Assembly: GCA_900759005.1 (NCBI GenBank)
Contig: CAAEUQ010000059.1
Coordinates: 1 to 28,067, forward strand
Source: Clostridia bacterium
Lineage (GTDB): Bacteria > Bacillota > Clostridia > Christensenellales > Aristaeellaceae
Direction of reading: 5' to 3'
Length of the DNA: 28,067 nt
Shown here: one piece after another, positions 23,827 through 28,067 of the stretch
Position numbering within the stretch: the first letter of the stretch is position 1
Layout of the letters: each line of letters opens with the position of its first letter
Translations under genes and position numbers: made by a program
Notes under the pieces: generated by a model
What the model saw: only the letters and a program-made list of their open reading frames with translations
Databases searched by the model: none
Told to the model about the DNA's origin: nothing

Positions 23827-24675
23827 ATGACATTGTTCAACGCGATGAAACCCCGGAGCGTCGTTCGCTCGCTGGGCAAAAAGCGCGCGAGCGGAATTCT
23901 GATTCTGCTCGTGTTCATGCTCTTTTTCTATGGCCCTCTGCTCTATATGTTCACGCTGGCATTCGCGAACACCTACAATTTCCCGTCCATTTTCCCGACG
24001 GAATTCGGTTTCCGCTGGTGGGAATACGTAATGAATCAGCCGACGGTGGTTGAGGCGATCGTGAACTCCTTCCTGTTCGCATTCGCATCCACGATTCTGG
24101 CGCTGATTATCTGCATTCCCGCGGCGTACGTGCTGGCGCGCTTCAAATTCAGGGGCAGAAAATTCATCATGCTGCTGTTCCTGATCGGCAACGCGTTCCC
24201 GAAGATCGGTATGTATACCTCGATCGGTATCATCTATTACAAGATTGGTCTGATGGGCACGTTCCTGGGCGTTCTTCTGATTCATATGCTGGGCACGATG
24301 ATGCAGATGATCTGGCTGCCGGCGGGCGCGTTCAGAAGCGTTCCGCGGCACCAGGAGGAAGCGGCGCGCGACGCGGGCGCCGGCCCGATCCGCACGTTTT
24401 TCCACGTCACGCTCCCGATCGCATGGCCGGGCATTGCGGTCGCCGCGATGTACGCGTTCATCGGCTCCCTCGGCGAAAGCGTGGGCACGCTGATGGTCGG
24501 TCTTCCGAATTTCCGCACGATGATGACCGAGATGTACGGCGTCATTCTCGATTTCCCGGCGACGGCGGGCGCGGTATTCGCATTGATCATCGTAATTCCA
24601 AACCTCTTGCTTTTGATTCTGATGCGCAAATACATCGGCGCGGACACGCTCGCAAAGGGCTTCAAGATGGGCTGA
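23827..24675 (+). CDS. ABC transporter permease, PotC/ThiP-like
   Basis: A 282-residue inner-membrane permease with about six membrane segments; the first is at residues 24-46 (ILILLVFMLFFYGPLLYMF). The EAA loop (EEAARDAGAGPIRTFFHVTL) near residue 177 binds the ATPase. The protein resembles the second permease of spermidine, putrescine, thiamine and ferric-ion importers. GAGGTGACAGA precedes ATG. It is the first gene of a four-gene operon. The partner permease is the last gene, so the two channel subunits are separated by the ATPase and binding-protein genes. Confidence 0.9.
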   Translation: MTLFNAMKPRSVVRSLGKKRASGILILLVFMLFFYGPLLYMFTLAFANTYNFPSIFPTEFGFRWWEYVMNQPTVVEAIVNSFLFAFASTILALIICIPAAYVLARFKFRGRKFIMLLFLIGNAFPKIGMYTSIGIIYYKIGLMGTFLGVLLIHMLGTMMQMIWLPAGAFRSVPRHQEEAARDAGAGPIRTFFHVTLPIAWPGIAVAAMYAFIGSLGESVGTLMVGLPNFRTMMTEMYGVILDFPATAGAVFALIIVIPNLLLLILMRKYIGADTLAKGFKMG

Positions 24676-24713
24676 TGCGCGAAATCGACACTTTGAATTG
24701 AGGAGGAACGACC

Positions 24714-25691
24714 TTGGCAAACGCAAAACTTGAAATCGTCAATATGACGAAGCTCTATTCAAACGGCGACGGCGTGAAAAATGTCAATCTTTCAGTTTCC
24801 GAAGGCGAGCTGGTAACGCTGCTCGGCCCGTCCGGCTGCGGCAAAACCACCATTCTGCGCACGATCGGCGGATTCATCGACTTGAACGAGGGCGATATTC
24901 TGATCAACGGCAAATCCATCATCGCCATGCCGCCGGAAAAGCGCCCGACCGCCATGGTATTCCAGAGCTATAACCTCTGGCCGCACATGACGGTATACGA
25001 CAACATGGAGTTCGGCTTGAAACTCCGCAAGGTTCCGCGCGCCGAACGCCGCGAGCGCATTGCGCAGATGCTGGAGCTGATCAAGATGCCCGGCACGGAG
25101 AAAAAGTATCCCGGACAGATGTCCGGCGGTCAGCAGCAGCGCATCGCGATTGCGCGCAGCCTGCTTCTCAGACCCGAGGTATTGCTGCTGGACGAGCCTT
25201 TTTCCGCGCTGGACGCGAAAATCCGCCAGCAGATGCGCGAAGAGCTCCGCAAGATCCAGACCGATCTGAACATCACCGTCGTATTCGTTACCCACGATCA
25301 GGAGGAAGCGATGGCGCTTTCCGACCGCGTAATCGTCATGAACAAGGGCACGATCGAACAGATCGGCTCGCCCAGCGAAATTTACGATCGTCCGGTCAGC
25401 CGCTACGTCGCGGACTTCATCGGCGAAATGAACTTCCTGAAGCTCGAAGGCAATAAGACGCTCGCAGTACGTCCGGAGAACGTCCGCGTCCGTCCCGGCA
25501 CCGGCGGCGAACTGGACGGCTATGTCCGCACGGTCATGATGTTGGGTCACTATGTCGAAATGACGATGGATACCGACTATGGCATCGTAAAAACCTTCAT
25601 CTCGGACGAGGAATCCAAGGCGTATCACCGCGGCGATCCGGTCGCGATGTCATTCACCCGCTCTCAGGAATACGAAACGAGCGGGAAATAA
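24714..25691 (+). CDS. ABC transporter ATP-binding protein, PotA/FbpC-like
   Basis: A 325-residue ATPase with Walker A GPSGCGKT at residues 38-45, Q-loop QSYNLWPHMTV, signature MSGGQQQRIAIARSL, Walker B VLLLDEPFSALDAK and switch His in VTHDQEEA. A TOBE-like C-terminal domain starts near LAVRPENVRVRPG. This domain order is shared by the MalK, PotA and FbpC groups. The start is TTG at 24714, supported by AGGAGG seven bases upstream. All motifs are intact. It powers the importer formed by the permeases at 23827 and 26968. It might also serve the ATPase-less sugar importer, but that is speculation. Confidence 0.94.
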   Translation: MANAKLEIVNMTKLYSNGDGVKNVNLSVSEGELVTLLGPSGCGKTTILRTIGGFIDLNEGDILINGKSIIAMPPEKRPTAMVFQSYNLWPHMTVYDNMEFGLKLRKVPRAERRERIAQMLELIKMPGTEKKYPGQMSGGQQQRIAIARSLLLRPEVLLLDEPFSALDAKIRQQMREELRKIQTDLNITVVFVTHDQEEAMALSDRVIVMNKGTIEQIGSPSEIYDRPVSRYVADFIGEMNFLKLEGNKTLAVRPENVRVRPGTGGELDGYVRTVMMLGHYVEMTMDTDYGIVKTFISDEESKAYHRGDPVAMSFTRSQEYETSGK

Positions 25692-25745
25692 GCGGAATTT
25701 ATGGCCGCAAGCGGTCTAAATTAAATAAGCTAGGAGGTAATCAAC

Positions 25746-26885
25746 ATGAAGAAATTCCTGTCTCTCCTGATGGCTGCGCTGATGATTCTCGGCTGCGCGA
25801 GCTTCGCGCTGGCGGATGAAAAGCCCACCGTCACGATCTGGACCAGCGGCTCACAGAACGTCGGCGACCTGTTCACCGCGCTGTGCGACGCGTACAACGC
25901 CCGCCCTGAATCCAAATTCACCGCGGTTACGCAGTTCATCCTCTCCGGCACGGGCGACGAGGGCCTGGGCTCGCGCATCGCGTCCGCGTACCTGACCAAT
26001 CAGACCAACACCTCCTTTGACCTGATCGCCGACAACACCTCCAGCTTCCAGGGCTATGTGGATGAGGCGACGTCCGAGGACTTGTTCATCGAACTGGACA
26101 CCTCGAAGATCGTCGGCTACGAGAATCTCACTGTAACCCCTTCGATCTTCCCGAACAAGCTGGTGCCCTATCGCTGCACCACCGTCGTTTTCGCGTATGA
26201 CGCCGATCGCATTCCGGCGGAAGAGCTGCCCCACACCTGGGACGAGCTCGCCGCGTGGATCGAGGCGCATCCGGGGCGCTTCGCTTACAACGAGCCGGAT
26301 ACCGGCGGCGCGGGCAGCTCCTTTGTTCAGTCCGCGGTCTATCGCTTCATTGAAGATCCGGCTGCGAAGACCAGCAATGATGAAAAGTGGGCGGAATACT
26401 GGGGCCCCGGTCTTGAGTGGCTGGTAAAGATTCATCCGTTCCTGTACACCTCCGGCGGCAACGTCCTGTATCCGAACAAGAATCAGGGCACGCTGGATCT
26501 TTTGATCAACCACGAGGTCGACATGATCCCCGCGTGGGCGGATCAGATTCTGACCAACGTTTCCAACGGCACGCTCCCGGAGACGACCCGTATGTACCAG
26601 CTGGACGACACCCCGCTGACCGGCAGCGACGTTTCCTTCGGCATTCCGTCCATCGGCTCGAATGTTGACGGTGCGTACGATTTCATTTCCTTCGTCATCA
26701 GCCCCGAAGGACAGAAGATCTGCCTGGAAAACATGAAGGCGATTCCGGTCATCGATGCGAATTCTATCGATTCCGATCAGAAGGAGCTCGTCTCCACGCT
26801 CGGCAATTACAACTTCATCTCCATCGGCAACCTCTGGAAGGAAAACCTTTATCAGCGCTGGATGGAAGAAATCCTGCCGCTGTAA
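25746..26885 (+). CDS. ABC transporter substrate-binding protein (family 1, YnjB/PotD/FbpA-like)
   Basis: A 379-residue exported protein. The signal peptide covers about residues 1-23 (LLMAALMILGCASFALADEK), with either Cys lipidation or cleavage after ALA. The mature protein begins PTVTIWTSGSQNVGDLFTAL and has the block HTWDELAAWIEAHPGRFAYN, close to the COG4134/YnjB-type binding proteins, plus a SPEGQKICLENM segment common to polyamine, iron and thiamine binders. The exact ligand is not certain. AGGAGG precedes ATG. Hairpins lie on both sides of the gene: a short one at 25702-25715 and a strong one at 26909-26932. Confidence 0.88.
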   Translation: MKKFLSLLMAALMILGCASFALADEKPTVTIWTSGSQNVGDLFTALCDAYNARPESKFTAVTQFILSGTGDEGLGSRIASAYLTNQTNTSFDLIADNTSSFQGYVDEATSEDLFIELDTSKIVGYENLTVTPSIFPNKLVPYRCTTVVFAYDADRIPAEELPHTWDELAAWIEAHPGRFAYNEPDTGGAGSSFVQSAVYRFIEDPAAKTSNDEKWAEYWGPGLEWLVKIHPFLYTSGGNVLYPNKNQGTLDLLINHEVDMIPAWADQILTNVSNGTLPETTRMYQLDDTPLTGSDVSFGIPSIGSNVDGAYDFISFVISPEGQKICLENMKAIPVIDANSIDSDQKELVSTLGNYNFISIGNLWKENLYQRWMEEILPL

Positions 26886-26908
26886 TTCACACTCATCAGA
26901 CATTCACC

Positions 26909-26932
26909 CCGGAGCGCCCTCGGGCGCTCCGG
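26909..26932 (+). promoter_or_regulatory. Intergenic hairpin after the binding-protein gene
   Basis: CCGGAGCGCCC and GGGCGCTCCGG form a perfect 11-bp stem with a two-base loop and no T-run after it. The downstream permease gene has its own ribosome site 30 bases on. The structure suits a 3' end protector that keeps the binding-protein mRNA in excess. Confidence 0.75.
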
Positions 26933-26967
26933 AAACGAAAAAATATCCATGAAAGGAAGCGTGGATC

Positions 26968-27837
26968 ATGCTCGCCCGAAAGAGTAAATGGAAGACCGGA
27001 TTAATCATAGTGGGGATGCTCGCTCCAGCGCTTCTCATCGCCGTGGGTATCGTCATCTACCCGATCATCAACACGATCATCAAAAGCTTCATGGACAGCA
27101 AAACGGGCGCGTTCACATTCTCGAACTACGTCTACCTGTTCACAAACAAGCTTGCCCGCGCGCACGTGTGGTACACGTTCTGGATTACGTGTCTTACCGT
27201 CGTCTTCGCGATTGCAATCAGCTATCTGCTGGCGCTGTACCTGCGCTTCTCGAACGGCAAAATCGCGAAATTCATCGGAACGCTCTATCTGCTGCCGCGC
27301 TTCATTCCCGGTCTTGTCGCCGTTTACGCAATGAAGATCGTCATCAGCGATTCCGGTCTTCTGAACAGGCTGTCGCTGCTGCTGCCGGAATCGAGCTTCC
27401 TGTATGATTTCAAGCCCGGATTGCTCTATAACGCAAAGGGCATTATCCTGATGAACCTCTGGTTTAACATTCCGTTCGCCACCATGATCATTACCGCGGC
27501 GCTCTCCGGCATTTCAACCTCGATCGTCGAAAGCGCGCGCGACGTCGGCGCAGGCAAGCTGAGAATCTTCTTCAAAATGATTCTTCCGCTGTCGATCGGC
27601 GACGTGATGATCGCCGCCACATTTGTATTCATGAGCAACATCTCCTCGTTCACGACGCCGTATCTGATCGGCGCGAACCATCCGATGATGCTCGGCGTTT
27701 ACCTGAGAAAGCAATTCTCCAGCCGGAATTACGAACTTGCCGCCGCAATCTCCGTGCTGATCTTCCTGTTCTCGTCCGTTTCCGCGGTCGTATACATCTA
27801 CACGAACCTGAAGGAAAAGGCGTGGGAAAAGAACTGA
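26968..27837 (+). CDS. ABC transporter permease, PotB/ThiP-like
   Basis: A 289-residue permease with six membrane segments, the first at residues 12-34 (LIIVGMLAPALLIAVGIVIY). The EAA loop VESARDVGAGKLRIFFKMIL lies near residue 187. It ends with a basic tail (NLKEKAWEKN). It is the partner channel subunit of the permease at 23827 and the last gene of the operon. GAAAGGAAGCG upstream supports ATG at 26968. Two terminator-like hairpins follow. Confidence 0.92.
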   Translation: MLARKSKWKTGLIIVGMLAPALLIAVGIVIYPIINTIIKSFMDSKTGAFTFSNYVYLFTNKLARAHVWYTFWITCLTVVFAIAISYLLALYLRFSNGKIAKFIGTLYLLPRFIPGLVAVYAMKIVISDSGLLNRLSLLLPESSFLYDFKPGLLYNAKGIILMNLWFNIPFATMIITAALSGISTSIVESARDVGAGKLRIFFKMILPLSIGDVMIAATFVFMSNISSFTTPYLIGANHPMMLGVYLRKQFSSRNYELAAAISVLIFLFSSVSAVVYIYTNLKEKAWEKN

Positions 27838-27849
27838 TACATCCAAATC

Positions 27850-27880
27850 AAGCCGCGACAAAATTCCGCCGCGGCTTTTC
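27850..27880 (+). terminator. Terminator of the small-ligand importer operon
   Basis: AGCCGCG (27851-27857) and CGCGGCT (27870-27876) form a 7-bp stem with TTTTC after it, 14 bases past the stop. Confidence 0.78.
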
Positions 27881-27898
27881 CATGCCCGTCAAATATAA

Positions 27899-27943
27899 TT
27901 CCCGCCGGACATTCGCAATTCAGCCGTCCGGCGGGAATATTTT
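27899..27943. terminator. Second hairpin, terminator-like
   Basis: TTCCCGCCGGAC (27899-27910) and GTCCGGCGGGAA (27926-27937) form a perfect 12-bp stem, followed by TATTTTA. It may back up the first terminator or end transcription from the other direction. Confidence 0.7.
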
Positions 27944-27945
27944 AA

Positions 27946-28067
27946 GGTAACACCGCACAAATGAGGCGGTCGGCTGGCGAATGGATTTTTCGTCAGATGC
28001 AAATGCAAATTTCGAAGGTTTACTGGCGGTAAATCGAGGAATTTGCATGCCGCAGATGGCGGAAAAG
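27946..28067. mobile_element. Partial MITE-like palindromic element cut by the right edge
   Basis: The sequence from GGTAACACCGCACAA onward folds as a long imperfect palindrome centred at about 28026. TTTAC/GTAAA surround a TGGCG loop, then GCAAATT/AATTTGC, then TTTTTC against GGAAAAG. The left half is about 80 bases long; the right half is cut after 40. There is no coding sequence. The form is that of a miniature inverted-repeat element. I cannot tell its family. Confidence 0.5.

Overview
The window looks like chromosome from a moderately GC-rich Bacillota of the class Clostridia, probably an uncultured gut-type lineage. This rests on Shine-Dalgarno sites of the AGGAGG type, sigma-A style promoters, three complete ABC importer loci with lipoprotein-like or Ala-X-Ala binding proteins, a SleB-like wall hydrolase fold and an FtsH of Gram-positive type. 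The lineage is an inference. No rRNA, tRNA, CRISPR array, transposase or phage gene is visible.

Layout. 245-4544 is an accessory-looking stretch: an HTH protein of unknown function, a 202-bp tandem array, a small orphan gene, an inverted array of the same repeat family, a secreted ZinT-like protein and a broken AraC-family regulator. 4674-9320 holds a large cytoplasmic transglutaminase-like protein with a thioredoxin-like tail, then ftsH. Repeat-family hairpins follow ftsH. 9588-10940 is a MATE exporter. 11068-15704 (minus strand) is a CUT1-type sugar importer: binding protein, a permease fused to a seven-bladed beta-propeller, and a second permease, with no ATPase gene. 16031-16456 is a small SleB-like protein. 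16625-22268 (minus strand) is a complete oligopeptide importer, oppBCDF plus oppA. 22596-23561 (minus strand) is a secreted transglutaminase-like protein. 23827-27837 (plus strand) is a polyamine/thiamine/iron-type importer in the unusual order permease, ATPase, binding protein, permease, driven by a perfect consensus promoter.

The functional theme is nutrient import (sugar, peptide and a small cationic or metal-type ligand), with envelope and protein-turnover genes between. In each importer locus a GC-rich hairpin lies next to the binding-protein gene, which would fit differential mRNA stability.

Most interesting points: (1) a repeat family with a small hairpin, a conserved TTGCTGCCGCGCTTG block and a large hairpin with a constant GGAAG loop. 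The stems differ between copies by paired changes, and copies sit on the 3' ends of three unrelated genes. (2) The beta-propeller/ABC-permease fusion, which is interrupted by one in-frame UGA where a Trp codon is expected. (3) A large palindromic, MITE-like element cut by the right edge of the window.
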